A stretch of 47,397 nt of DNA, from positions 1 to 47,397 of the forward strand of contig DASZHS010000063.1 in NCBI GenBank assembly GCA_035937595.1, read 5' to 3'. Under the pieces are notes generated by a model that saw only the letters and a list, made by a program, of their open reading frames with translations, had not been told where the DNA came from and did no database searches. Made by a program: the position numbers and the translations under genes. The stretch comes from Palsa-459 sp035937595 (GTDB lineage Bacteria; Actinomycetota; Acidimicrobiia; Acidimicrobiales; RAAP-2). Below are positions 35,956 to 44,747 of the stretch, one piece after another. Position 1 is the first letter of the stretch. Each line of letters starts with the position of its first letter.

Positions 35956-38900
35956 ATGGTGCGTCGCGTCCACGAGCCCTTGCGGATGCGCCACGACGAG
36001 GCGTCCTACCTCGCCGCGCTCGAGCGAGGGCCGGTCGTCTTCGACGGGGCGACCGGCACGAACCTGCAGCTCGCCGAGCTCACGGCCGACGACTTCGGCG
36101 GGCCCGCGCTCGAGGGGTGCAACGAGGTGCTCTGCGCGTCGCGACCGGACGTCGTCGCCCAGCTCCATCGCTCCTTCCTCGACGTCGGCGTCGACGTCGT
36201 CGAGACGAACTCCTTCGGCGGGTTCTCGGTCGTGCTCGCCGAGTACGGCATCGCGGACCGCGCCCTCGAGCTCGCGACGAAGAGCGCGACGATCGCCCGG
36301 GAGCTCGCCGACCAGTACGCGACCACGTCGTCACCACGATGGGTGGCGGGGTCCATGGGCCCGGGGACCAAGTTCCCCTCCCTCGGCCAGATCCGATTCG
36401 ACGACCTGAGCGCGTCCTACGAGGAGCTCGCCTACGGGCTGCTCGAGGGCGGCGTGGACCTCCTGATCGTCGAGACCATGTACGACCTGCTCGGCGCCAA
36501 GGCCGCAATCACGGCCGCCCACCGCGCAATGCGCCGCCACGGACGGCGCGTCCCGGTGCAGGCCCAGGTCACGATCGAGCTGACGGGCAGGATGCTGCCG
36601 GGCACCGAGATCGCCGCGGCCATCACCGCGCTCGTCCCGATGGGCATCGACGTGCTGGGCCTCAACTGCGCGACGGGCCCGGTCGAGATGTACGAGCCGC
36701 TCCGCTACCTCGCCGACGCCTCGCCGCTGCCGCTCAGCTGCCTGCCGAACGCGGGGCTCCCCTCGGTCGTCGACGGAAAGATGCACTACGACCTGTCCCC
36801 CGACGAGCTCGCCGAGCACCTGACCCGCTTCGTCGCCGAGTTCGGGGCGCGCGCGATCGGCGGGTGCTGCGGGACGACGCCCGCCCACCTCGACGCCGTC
36901 GTCCGCTCGGTCCGCGACGTCGCCCCCGCGCACCGGGACCCGGTCCTCGAGCCCGCCGTGGCGTCCATCTACACCGCGGTGCCGTTCCGCCAGGACACGA
37001 GCGTGCTGCTCGTCGGCGAGCGGACGAACGCGAACGGGTCGAAGAAGTTCCGCGAGGCGATGCTCCGCCAGGAGTGGGACACGTGCGTGGCCATGGCCCG
37101 CGAGCAGATCAAAGAGGGCGCCCACGTCCTCGACGTCTGCGTCGACTACACCGGCGAGGATGGTGTCTCGGACATGGACGCGCTCATGGCGCGCCTGGCC
37201 ACGCAGTCCTCGGCGCCCCTCATGGTCGACACGACCGAGGCCCCGGTCGCCCGGGCCGCCCTCACCTGGATCGGCGGCAGAGCCCTCCTCAACAGCGTCA
37301 ACCTCGAGGAGGGCGACGGCGAGGGCACCCGCCTCGACGCCTTCCTCTCGCTCGCGAGGGAGTTCGGCGCCGCCGTCGTCGCGACCTGCATCGACGAGGA
37401 GGGCCAGGCCCGCACGGCGGACTGGAAGGTGCGCGCCGCCACGAGCATCGTCGAGCTCGCGGTCGACCGCTACGGCCTGTCGCCCGAGGACCTGTTCATC
37501 GACCCGCTCGTGCTCCCCTTGTCGACCGGGCTCGAAGAGTCGCGCCGCGACGGCATCGAGACGATCGAGGCGATCCGCCGGATCGCGGTCGAGGTCCCCG
37601 GTGTGCACACCATCGTCGGGCTCTCGAACGTCTCGTTCGGCCTCAGCCCGGGGGCGCGCCAGGCGCTGAACTCGGTGTTCCTCCACGAGTGCGCCGAGGC
37701 GGGGCTGGACGCCGCGATCGTGCACGCGAGCAAGATCCTGCCGCTCGGCAAGATCGACGAGCGGGCTCGAGAGGCGTGCCTCGACCTCATCTACGACCGT
37801 CGCCGCGACGGCTACGACCCGCTCACGGTCCTGCTCGAGCTGTTCGAGGGCGTGGGGTCGAGCGGTGGGACCGTCGACGACCTCGAGGGCCTCACCGTCA
37901 CCGAGCGGCTGTCCCGGCGCATCATCGACGGCAACCGGACGGGGCTCGACGCCGACCTCGACGAGGCGCTCGCCGACGGCCTGCCCGCGCTGGCGATCGT
38001 GAACGACCACCTCCTCGAGGGCATGCGGGTGGTGGGCGAGCTGTTCGCGTCCGGCGAGATGCAGCTGCCCTTCGTGCTGCAGAGCGCCGAGACGATGAAG
38101 CAGGCCGTCTCGCACCTCGAGCCGCACATGGAGCGCAGCGAGGCGCAGGGCAAGGGCACCATCGTGCTCGCCACGGTGAAGGGCGACGTCCACGACATCG
38201 GCAAGAACCTCGTGGACATCATCCTCACCAACAACGGCTACGACGTCGTCAACCTCGGCATCAAGGTGGGGATCAACGAGATGCTGGCCGCCGTCGAGGA
38301 GCACAAGGCCAATGCCCTCGGCATGAGCGGGCTGCTCGTCAAGTCGACGCTCATCATGCGGGAGAACCTCGGCGTCATGCGGGACCTCGGCTACTCGGAG
38401 GTGCCCGTGCTGCTCGGTGGTGCGGCGCTGACGCGGACCTACGTCGAGCGCGAGCTCCGCGAGTCCCACGACGGACGGGTCTTCTACGGCAAGGACGCCT
38501 TCGAGGGGCTCCGGGTGATGAACCGGCTCGTCGAGCTCGAGGCGAACGGCGAGCGCGACGACGCGTTCGGCCGGGAGATCTCCGAGCGTCGCGTCCCCCG
38601 GCGCGCCCGGGACACCGCCCCACCCGCCCCCGACGGCCTCCCGCGGCGCTCCCCGAACGTGACCATGGACAACCCGCTGTTCCCGCCGCCCTTCGTCGGC
38701 ACGCGCGTGGCGAAGGGGATCGCCATCGACGAGATCGCGAAGTACCTCAACCTGACCGCCCTGTTCCGCAACCAGTGGGGGTACCGGCCGGAGGCCGGCG
38801 AGGACGACGCGGCGTTCAAGGACCGCGTCCGCGCGGTCCTCCGCGAGGAGCTCGACAAGGCGGTCGCCGACGAGCTGCTCGTCCCCCAGGTCGTCTGGGG

Positions 38901-39462
38901 CCACCTGCCGGTCGCCGCGGACGGCGGCGACCTCGTGGTCTTCGACGACGACGACCGCACGACGGAGCGCACGCGGTTCCGCTTCCCCCGCCAGCACGAC
39001 GAGCCGTGGCTGTGCATCGCGGACTTCTTCCGCCCCGTCGAGTCGCCGGACCGCGACTACGCGTCGTTCATGCTCGTGACCATGGGGCCGCGCGTGTCGG
39101 CGCGGTGCCAGGAGCTGTTCCAGGCGGACCGCTACACCGACTACCTGAAGCTGCACGGCCTCGGCGTCGAGATGGCCGAGGCCCTCGCCGAGCGGTGGCA
39201 CCGGCGCATCCGCGAGGAGCTCGGCTTCGCCGACGAGGACGGCCCGACCGTCCAGGGGCTCTTCCGCCAGCAGTACCGCGGCGGCCGGTACTCGTGGGGC
39301 TACCCCGCGTGCCCGGACCTCATGGACAACGCGACGGTCGCCGCCCTGCTCGACGCCGAGCGGATCGGCGTCACCGTCTCGGAGGGGTTCCAGCTGCACC
39401 CCGAGCAGACGACCGACGCGATCGTCTGCCACCACCCCCAGGCGAAGTACTTCGTGGCGTGA
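35956..39462 (+). CDS. metH: Cobalamin-dependent methionine synthase MetH
   Basis: Transfers the methyl group of 5-methyl-THF to homocysteine. All four modules are present in 1168 residues. The homocysteine domain (about 20-330) has zinc cysteines in GLNCATGP (near 235) and GGCCGTTP (near 302). The pterin domain starts with VGERTNANGSKKF (near 352). The cap and B12 domain has DVHDIGKN (near 743), with the cobalt-ligating His. The reactivation domain ends with RYSWGYPACPD (near 1112). It is somewhat shorter than E. coli MetH (1227). A second ATG at 35989 is a possible start. Confidence 0.97.
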   Translation: MVRRVHEPLRMRHDEASYLAALERGPVVFDGATGTNLQLAELTADDFGGPALEGCNEVLCASRPDVVAQLHRSFLDVGVDVVETNSFGGFSVVLAEYGIADRALELATKSATIARELADQYATTSSPRWVAGSMGPGTKFPSLGQIRFDDLSASYEELAYGLLEGGVDLLIVETMYDLLGAKAAITAAHRAMRRHGRRVPVQAQVTIELTGRMLPGTEIAAAITALVPMGIDVLGLNCATGPVEMYEPLRYLADASPLPLSCLPNAGLPSVVDGKMHYDLSPDELAEHLTRFVAEFGARAIGGCCGTTPAHLDAVVRSVRDVAPAHRDPVLEPAVASIYTAVPFRQDTSVLLVGERTNANGSKKFREAMLRQEWDTCVAMAREQIKEGAHVLDVCVDYTGEDGVSDMDALMARLATQSSAPLMVDTTEAPVARAALTWIGGRALLNSVNLEEGDGEGTRLDAFLSLAREFGAAVVATCIDEEGQARTADWKVRAATSIVELAVDRYGLSPEDLFIDPLVLPLSTGLEESRRDGIETIEAIRRIAVEVPGVHTIVGLSNVSFGLSPGARQALNSVFLHECAEAGLDAAIVHASKILPLGKIDERAREACLDLIYDRRRDGYDPLTVLLELFEGVGSSGGTVDDLEGLTVTERLSRRIIDGNRTGLDADLDEALADGLPALAIVNDHLLEGMRVVGELFASGEMQLPFVLQSAETMKQAVSHLEPHMERSEAQGKGTIVLATVKGDVHDIGKNLVDIILTNNGYDVVNLGIKVGINEMLAAVEEHKANALGMSGLLVKSTLIMRENLGVMRDLGYSEVPVLLGGAALTRTYVERELRESHDGRVFYGKDAFEGLRVMNRLVELEANGERDDAFGREISERRVPRRARDTAPPAPDGLPRRSPNVTMDNPLFPPPFVGTRVAKGIAIDEIAKYLNLTALFRNQWGYRPEAGEDDAAFKDRVRAVLREELDKAVADELLVPQVVWGHLPVAADGGDLVVFDDDDRTTERTRFRFPRQHDEPWLCIADFFRPVESPDRDYASFMLVTMGPRVSARCQELFQADRYTDYLKLHGLGVEMAEALAERWHRRIREELGFADEDGPTVQGLFRQQYRGGRYSWGYPACPDLMDNATVAALLDAERIGVTVSEGFQLHPEQTTDAIVCHHPQAKYFVA

Positions 39463-39489
39463 CGGCGTCGTCGCCCCCGGCGCGTCGGC

Positions 39490-40257
39490 TCACCGACAGA
39501 TCGTGACCTTCGGCGCGGGTGGCGCGTAGCTGAGCGCGGCGTCCTCCTGGGAGAAGCTGAACGCGGGCGTCGCCCTCGTCGTGCCGTGCCCGACGTGGAA
39601 GCTCGACGCGGAGAAGAGCCGCGTCGTCTCGTCGATCGAGTCGCGCTCGATGACGTGCTGGCCGTCGGACCACGCGTAGGTGATCGTGACGAGCGCCTGG
39701 TTGCCCCGGACGATGAGCGGGCGGAAGTCGCCGACGGCGGTCCACCACCGACCGCCCGCCCGATACGGCACGTTGGTGAACGGCTCGCGCTCGAAGCAGC
39801 CGACGGTGCCGCCGGGGCCGTCGACGACGCCGGCGAAGGCGGCCACCTTGGTCACGAACAGCTCGATCGGCGCGAGCTGTGGGCACCCGGCGACCTCGTG
39901 GCACCCCGGCGCGGTCGCGTCCAGCACGTCGGTCACCCAGACGACGCGGCCGGCGTGCTGGGCGTAGACGATCGTCTCGGTCGACCGCACGAAGCCCTTG
40001 GGGACCGACCCGAAGCCCCACCGGTAGGAGAACGACGCCGGCGACCTCACGTGCGCGGTCTCGGCCATGTAGCCGGACTGCACGACCTGCATCGCCGGCT
40101 GGGCGTTCGTGTGCGCCGCCACGTCACGGAACAGACGGATGGCCGCCCCGTCGCCGGTCGAGCCCGCGCCGAGCGCGGCCGTCGCCGCGACGGCGACCGT
40201 GACGGCCGCCAGCGCCGTCGCGCACCCGACGCGGGCGAGCGGCGACCTCGTGCGCAC
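39490..40257 (-). CDS. Secreted protein of unknown function
   Basis: A 255-residue protein with an N-terminal signal peptide (MRTRSPLAR, then an Ala/Val-rich hydrophobic stretch, probable cleavage near ALG-AGS around residue 30). The mature domain looks beta-rich and has an even number of cysteines (GCHEVAGCPQ, VGCFERE and a final TICR), suggesting disulfides. I do not recognise a family. It lies 15 bases upstream of nothing on its own strand and directly downstream of the lipBA gene, so it could be the last gene of that operon. It starts with GTG at 40257. Confidence 0.75.
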   Translation of the reverse strand: MRTRSPLARVGCATALAAVTVAVAATAALGAGSTGDGAAIRLFRDVAAHTNAQPAMQVVQSGYMAETAHVRSPASFSYRWGFGSVPKGFVRSTETIVYAQHAGRVVWVTDVLDATAPGCHEVAGCPQLAPIELFVTKVAAFAGVVDGPGGTVGCFEREPFTNVPYRAGGRWWTAVGDFRPLIVRGNQALVTITYAWSDGQHVIERDSIDETTRLFSASSFHVGHGTTRATPAFSFSQEDAALSYAPPAPKVTICR

Positions 40258-40272
40258 GGGACGCCACCCCGC

Positions 40273-41910
40273 TCAGCGCGCGGCGCGCAGCGCGACGGGC
40301 ACGGACGCGGCGTGGGCCTCGCGGGCGTGGTAGCTCGACCGGGTGAGCGGGGAGGCCTGCACGTGGGCGAGCCCGAGCGCGCGCCCCGCCTCGGCGACGG
40401 CGTCGAACTCCTCGGGCGCCCAGTAGCGCGCGACGGGCAGGTGCGCCGCGCTCGGCCGGAGGTACTGGCCGACCGTGGCGGTGCGCACGCCGACCGCGGC
40501 GAGGTCCGCGAGCGTGGACACCACCTCGTCGAAGGTCTCGCCGAGGCCGAGCATCAGCCCCGACTTGACCACCAGCCCGGCGTCGGCGGCGCGGGCGAGG
40601 ACGGTCAGGCTGCGGGCGTAGCCCGCCGAGGGTCGCACGGCGTGCTGGAGCCGCGCGACGGTCTCGACGTTGTGGTTGAGCACGTCGGGCCGGGCGTCGA
40701 GCAGCGTCGTGAGCGCCTCGCGATCGCCCCGAAGGTCCGAGGTGAGCACCTCGACGGCGCACGACGGGGTCCGTGCGCGGATCTCCTCCACGCACCGGGC
40801 GAGCGCCCCGGCGCCGCCGTCGTGGAGGTCGTCGCGCGCGACGCAGGTCACGACCGCGTGGGCGAGCCCGAGGCGGTCGACGGCCTCGGCGACCCGCGCG
40901 GGCTCGGTCGGATCGAGCGGGAGCGGGCGACGCGTGTCGACGAGGCAGAACCCGCACGCCCTCGTGCAGCGGTCGCCGTTGACCATGAACGTGGCGGTGC
41001 CGTCCGCCCAGCACTCGAAGATGTTCGGGCAGCCCGCCTCCTCGCAGACCGTGACGAGCGAGAGGTCCTTGGTCAGCTGCTTCAACGAGAGGAACCCGTC
41101 GCCCATCTGGGCCGGGATCCGCAGCCACGACGGCTTGCGGGTGGCGAGCGCGATCGCGCGGTCCGTGTCGACGCCCGCGTGGCGGAGCCGGCGGACGCCG
41201 ACGGGTGCGGCGCCCTGGGCCACGGTCCCCCGGTCGACCGCGGCACGGTCGACGTCGCCGTGGTCGGCGAGGCGTCGCGCGACGGCGGCCGCGAGCCGGT
41301 CGGCCACCTCGTCGACGTCGACGTCGGCCCCGAGCGCGCGCAACGACGTCACCGGGTACGCCCCGATCCCGCAGGGGACGATCCGTGCGAACCACGAGAG
41401 GTCGACGTCGACGTTGAGCGCGACGCCGTGCAGCGTGCGGCGACGCCCGTCATCCAGTCGCGTCGTGCGGATGCCCACCGCCGCGACCTTGGCCGGGCGG
41501 CGGCCCGGCCCGGTGACCCACACCCCGGGATGGCCCTCGAGGCGTCCGACGTCGGCGCGCGCGGCGTCGGGGAGCGCTGCTGCCACCACCTCGATCACGG
41601 CGTCCTCGAGGAGCTCGACGTGCGCGCGTCCCGCCCCGGGGTGCGCGCCGAGGGTGACGATCGGGTAGCAGACCACCTGTCCGGGCCCGTGGAACGTGAC
41701 GTCACCGCCCCGGTCGACGGCGACGAGCTCCGCACCGAGCTGGTCGACGGGGACGAGCAGGTTCGCCGGGTCCGTGCGCGCGCCGGCGGTGTAGACCGCC
41801 GGGTGCTCGAGGACCACGACGTAGTCGTCCCGCGAGCGCTGCAGCGCACGCTGCAGGTCGAGCGCCTCGGCGTAGGGCACGCGGCCGAGGAGCCGGACTC
41901 GGACCGTCAT
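40273..41910 (-). CDS. lipBA: LipB-LipA fusion: octanoyltransferase and lipoyl synthase in one protein
   Basis: One uninterrupted 545-residue frame holds two complete enzymes. Residues 1-220 are LipB: RGGDVTFHGPGQ (near 68-78), catalytic K141 (AKVAAVGIR) and C180 (VPCGIGAY). It moves octanoate from ACP to lipoyl domains. Residues about 235-545 are LipA: auxiliary cluster cysteines C289, C294 and C300; radical-SAM C315, C319 and C322 (CTRACGFC); and the C-terminal TRSSYHA serine ligand. It inserts two sulfurs into the octanoyl chain. A linker of roughly 20-35 residues joins them, with no stop codon. A GTG at codon 230 could give a separate LipA, but LipB would still be made as the fusion. The ATG overlaps the E2 stop (ATGA). 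Confidence 0.93.
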   Translation of the reverse strand: MTVRVRLLGRVPYAEALDLQRALQRSRDDYVVVLEHPAVYTAGARTDPANLLVPVDQLGAELVAVDRGGDVTFHGPGQVVCYPIVTLGAHPGAGRAHVELLEDAVIEVVAAALPDAARADVGRLEGHPGVWVTGPGRRPAKVAAVGIRTTRLDDGRRRTLHGVALNVDVDLSWFARIVPCGIGAYPVTSLRALGADVDVDEVADRLAAAVARRLADHGDVDRAAVDRGTVAQGAAPVGVRRLRHAGVDTDRAIALATRKPSWLRIPAQMGDGFLSLKQLTKDLSLVTVCEEAGCPNIFECWADGTATFMVNGDRCTRACGFCLVDTRRPLPLDPTEPARVAEAVDRLGLAHAVVTCVARDDLHDGGAGALARCVEEIRARTPSCAVEVLTSDLRGDREALTTLLDARPDVLNHNVETVARLQHAVRPSAGYARSLTVLARAADAGLVVKSGLMLGLGETFDEVVSTLADLAAVGVRTATVGQYLRPSAAHLPVARYWAPEEFDAVAEAGRALGLAHVQASPLTRSSYHAREAHAASVPVALRAAR

Positions 41911-43124
41911 CGCTCGCTGTCCACGTCGAGCCCGGCAAGGAGCTCCCCGACGCGCTCCAAGAACCGCGCGACGTAGGTCGCCTCGAGGACCCGGTGGTCG
42001 AAGGAGCAGCCGACGACGATCCGGTGACGCAGCTCGGTCCCGCCGTCGGCGGCGAGGTCGAGCTCGCGTCGTACGGCGCCCACCGAGACGATGGCCACCT
42101 GGGGCTGGATGAGGATCGGGACGCTGAGCAGCACGTGCTCGGTGGGCGCCGGCGCGATGGTGATGGTCGCGTCCATGAGGTCGTCCGTCGAGAGCTGCCG
42201 CGTCGCGGTGCGCTCGACCAGGTCGGCCACCCGGCGGGCCAAGGCGCGGAGCGTGAGCCCGCTCGCGGCGTGGATCACGGGCACGAGCATGCCGTCCTCG
42301 ACGCCCACCACAATGCCGAGGTTCACGCCGTGGTGGACCAGCAGCCCGTCGTCGGACAACGTCGCGTTGAGCTGCTCGAACTCGCCGAGCGCGCGCACCA
42401 CCGCGACGGCGACCACGGTCGACGGCGCGATCGCCACGCCGTCGATCGTCGCGTTGCCGAGCGTCGCGAGTCGGGCGATCGCCGTCGCGTCGGCCTCGAC
42501 GGCGACGAAGGCGTGCGGGGACAGCGCGACGGAGGCCGTCATGTGCTCGGCCATGCGCTGGCGGCCCTTGCCGAGCGGCACGAGCTCGTCGACCTGAGGG
42601 CGGCGGAGCACGGCCTGCTCGGCGTCTCGACGCGTGACGGTCCCGCCAGGTCCGGTCCCTTCGACGGAGGCCGCCTCGATCCCTGCGTCCTCGAGGATGC
42701 GTCGCACGACCGGGGAGGTCACCGCGGCGTCACCGGTCGACGGGCTGGACGCGGGGCTCGGCGACGGCGTGGGCGGTGCCGGCGCGGGCGGTGCCGGCGC
42801 GGGCGGTGCCGGCGCGGACCCCACCGGCTCCGGCGCCACCGGCTCGGGCGCCACCGGCGCTGGCGCTGGGGGCGCCCCAGTTGACGTCGATCCCTCCGAG
42901 ATGACCGCGAGCCTCGCGCCGACCTCGACGGTGTCGCCCTCCTTCGCGAGGATCTCGCTCAGCACGCCCGCGGCCGGGGACGGCAGCTCGGAGTCCACCT
43001 TGTCGGTCGAGATCTCGAGGAGCGGCTCGTCGCGGTCGACGTGATCGCCGACCGCCTTGAACCACCTCGTGACGATGCCCTCGGTGACCGACTCGCCGAG
43101 CGAGGGCAGCGTGACGTCAGCCAA
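41907..43124 (-). CDS. 2-oxoacid dehydrogenase E2-like acyltransferase with altered active site
   Basis: A 405-residue protein with the E2 layout: lipoyl domain (1-76, lipoylated K42 in STDKVDS), Ala/Pro linker (about 80-130), subunit-binding domain (about 135-170, SPVVRRILEDAGI), and acyltransferase domain (about 180-400). The catalytic motif is DHRVLEA: H377 is kept, but the usual Asp-Gly is Glu381-Ala382. The upstream TFTITNxG-type segment is also changed (TITIAPAPTEH). It may still act as an acyltransferase or have become a carrier/scaffold. It starts at TTG (43124), giving the canonical MADVTLPSLGES, and overlaps lpd by 8 bases. No E1 gene is in the window. Confidence 0.85.
   Translation of the reverse strand: MADVTLPSLGESVTEGIVTRWFKAVGDHVDRDEPLLEISTDKVDSELPSPAAGVLSEILAKEGDTVEVGARLAVISEGSTSTGAPPAPAPVAPEPVAPEPVGSAPAPPAPAPPAPAPPTPSPSPASSPSTGDAAVTSPVVRRILEDAGIEAASVEGTGPGGTVTRRDAEQAVLRRPQVDELVPLGKGRQRMAEHMTASVALSPHAFVAVEADATAIARLATLGNATIDGVAIAPSTVVAVAVVRALGEFEQLNATLSDDGLLVHHGVNLGIVVGVEDGMLVPVIHAASGLTLRALARRVADLVERTATRQLSTDDLMDATITIAPAPTEHVLLSVPILIQPQVAIVSVGAVRRELDLAADGGTELRHRIVVGCSFDHRVLEATYVARFLERVGELLAGLDVDSER
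42772..42816. repeat. Three perfect 15-bp tandem repeats in the E2 linker
   Basis: GGCGGTGCCGGCGCG is present three times in a row with no mismatches. On the coding strand it encodes an Ala/Pro unit (PAPPA type) of the flexible linker between lipoyl and peripheral-subunit-binding domains. The copy number is likely to vary between strains by slippage, changing linker length in steps of five residues. Confidence 0.85.
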
Positions 43125-44532
43125 CGTGCAGTCCGCGGCCCGCCAGGGCGAGGAGGGTCTCGCCGAACGTCTCGGAGAGCGACGGGTGGGGCTGGATCAG
43201 CGCGGCCGCCTCCTCCGCGGTCGCCTCCCAGTTCACGGCGTAGTAGCCCGCCCCCAGCTGCTCGGTGACCCACGGCCCCGCCATGTGCACGCCGAGAAGC
43301 TGGCCCGCCGTACCGTCCGGGCGACGCTCGGCGATCACCTTCACGACGCCGTCGGTGTCACCGATGATCCTCGCGCGGCTGTTGCCGCCGAACGGATCCT
43401 TCTTCACCACGACGTCGTAGCCGCGCTCTCGAGCCGCGGCCTCCGTGAGCCCGCAGAACGCGACCTCGGGGTCTGAGTAGATGGCCCAGGGGACGCGGTC
43501 GTAGTCGACGGGGACGACGGGCTCGCCGAGGATGTCCTTGATCGCGACGATCGCCTCTGCGAAGCCGACGTGGGCCAGCTGTGGGGTGTTGGCGACGACG
43601 TCGCCGACCGCGTAGACGCCCGGCGCGCCGGTGCGCATGCGCTCGTCGGCGACGACGAAGCCGCGGTCGTCGATCACGACGCCGGTGCCGTCCTCCACGA
43701 GCCCTTCCGTGAGGGGTCGGCGGCCGACCGACACCACGACCAGCTCGACGACGACGGGGTCGGCGCCCTCGAGCTGGACGGCGGTGGTCGTGCCCGACGG
43801 CACGTGCCCGGTGACCCGGGCCGAGGTCCGGATGTCGATGCCCTTCTTCTTGAACGCCCTCGCCGCGACCGCGGCCACGTCGGCGTCGCAGCCGACGAGG
43901 ATCGAGTCGAGGGCCTCGAGGACCGTCACCGAGACGCCGAGGTCGGCGAGCAGGGAGGCGAACTCGCAGCCGATCGCCCCGCCGCCGATGACGGCCGCGC
44001 TCGCCGGGAGCGCGGAGAGGTCCAGGAACTCGTCGGAGGTGACCACGTACCTGCCGTCCACCTCGAAGCCCGGGAGCGTGCGCGGCACCGACCCGGCCGC
44101 CAGGAAGACCGAGGGCGCGGTCAGGACCGAGCCGGCGTCCTCCCCGTCGAGGATCTCGACGGAGCGGTCCTTGCGGAGCCGACCGGTGCCCGTGACGATG
44201 GTCACCTTGCGGCCCGTGAGGAGGCCCGACAGCCCCCGGAAGAGCCCGTCGACGACCTGCTGCTTGCGCTTTTGGCTGACCGCGAAGTCGGTGGTCACCT
44301 CGCCGGTCGTGAAGCCGAACTCACCGGCGTGGGTGAGCGTCCGGTGCACGTGGGCGGTCTCCAGGAACTCCTTTGCCGGCACGCAGCCGCGATGCAGGCA
44401 GGTGCCGCCCACCTTCTCCCGCTCGATCAGCGCGACGTTCAGGCCCGCGGCGGCACCGTAGAGGGCCGCGGCGTACCCGCCAGGTCCTCCGCCGATGATG
44501 ACGACGTCGTGGCTCGAGTGCTGCGCGGGCAT
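43117..44532 (-). CDS. lpd: Dihydrolipoyl dehydrogenase (E3)
   Basis: Reoxidises dihydrolipoyl groups with FAD and NAD. The 471-residue protein has the FAD loop GGGPGGYAAAL, the redox disulfide GGTCLHRGCVPAK, the NAD loop GGGAIGCEFASLL, YAVGDVVANTPQLAHVG and the C-terminal HPSLSE with its catalytic His. It leads the operon lpd, E2, lipBA. The ATG at 44532 has GGAAGGA about 7 bases upstream. A TAGGCT box 43 bases upstream is the likely operon promoter. Confidence 0.97.
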   Translation of the reverse strand: MPAQHSSHDVVIIGGGPGGYAAALYGAAAGLNVALIEREKVGGTCLHRGCVPAKEFLETAHVHRTLTHAGEFGFTTGEVTTDFAVSQKRKQQVVDGLFRGLSGLLTGRKVTIVTGTGRLRKDRSVEILDGEDAGSVLTAPSVFLAAGSVPRTLPGFEVDGRYVVTSDEFLDLSALPASAAVIGGGAIGCEFASLLADLGVSVTVLEALDSILVGCDADVAAVAARAFKKKGIDIRTSARVTGHVPSGTTTAVQLEGADPVVVELVVVSVGRRPLTEGLVEDGTGVVIDDRGFVVADERMRTGAPGVYAVGDVVANTPQLAHVGFAEAIVAIKDILGEPVVPVDYDRVPWAIYSDPEVAFCGLTEAAARERGYDVVVKKDPFGGNSRARIIGDTDGVVKVIAERRPDGTAGQLLGVHMAGPWVTEQLGAGYYAVNWEATAEEAAALIQPHPSLSETFGETLLALAGRGLHVG

Positions 44533-44574
44533 CCCGGATCCTTCCCCGCCGGACCGACGTCCGACGCGCCGGTC

Positions 44575-44580
44575 AGCCTA
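44575..44580 (-). promoter_or_regulatory. -10 box (TAGGCT) for lpd-E2-lipBA
   Basis: CGGTAGGCTGA on the minus strand repeats the context before ftsE and secA. It predicts a leader of about 36 bases that contains the lpd ribosome-binding site. The rest of the 215-base gap up to 44747 shows nothing else I can support. Confidence 0.4.
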
Positions 44581-44747
44581 CCGATCGCACCTCGGTGTCC
44601 CTCTCGTTGGCGGGGGTGCGCTCACCCTCATCGTGGCGTCGCGCGCCGCCTCGGGTGCCCCTCGAGCCACCGGGCGTCGAGCTTGCCACCTCGGTGCTGC
44701 GGCCACCTCGACACGCCGACGACGCTCGCACGCCTCCCGGCGTCGTG

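Noticed and set aside
40273..41223. LipA as a separate gene starting at an internal GTG (41223)
   Set aside because: There is no stop codon after LipB, so the fused protein must be made if LipB is translated. Internal initiation remains possible but is not needed.
44533..44747. Possible small gene between lpd and the DUF3089 gene
   Set aside because: Frames here have no good start, ribosome-binding site or codon pattern. Only the lpd -10 box is supportable.
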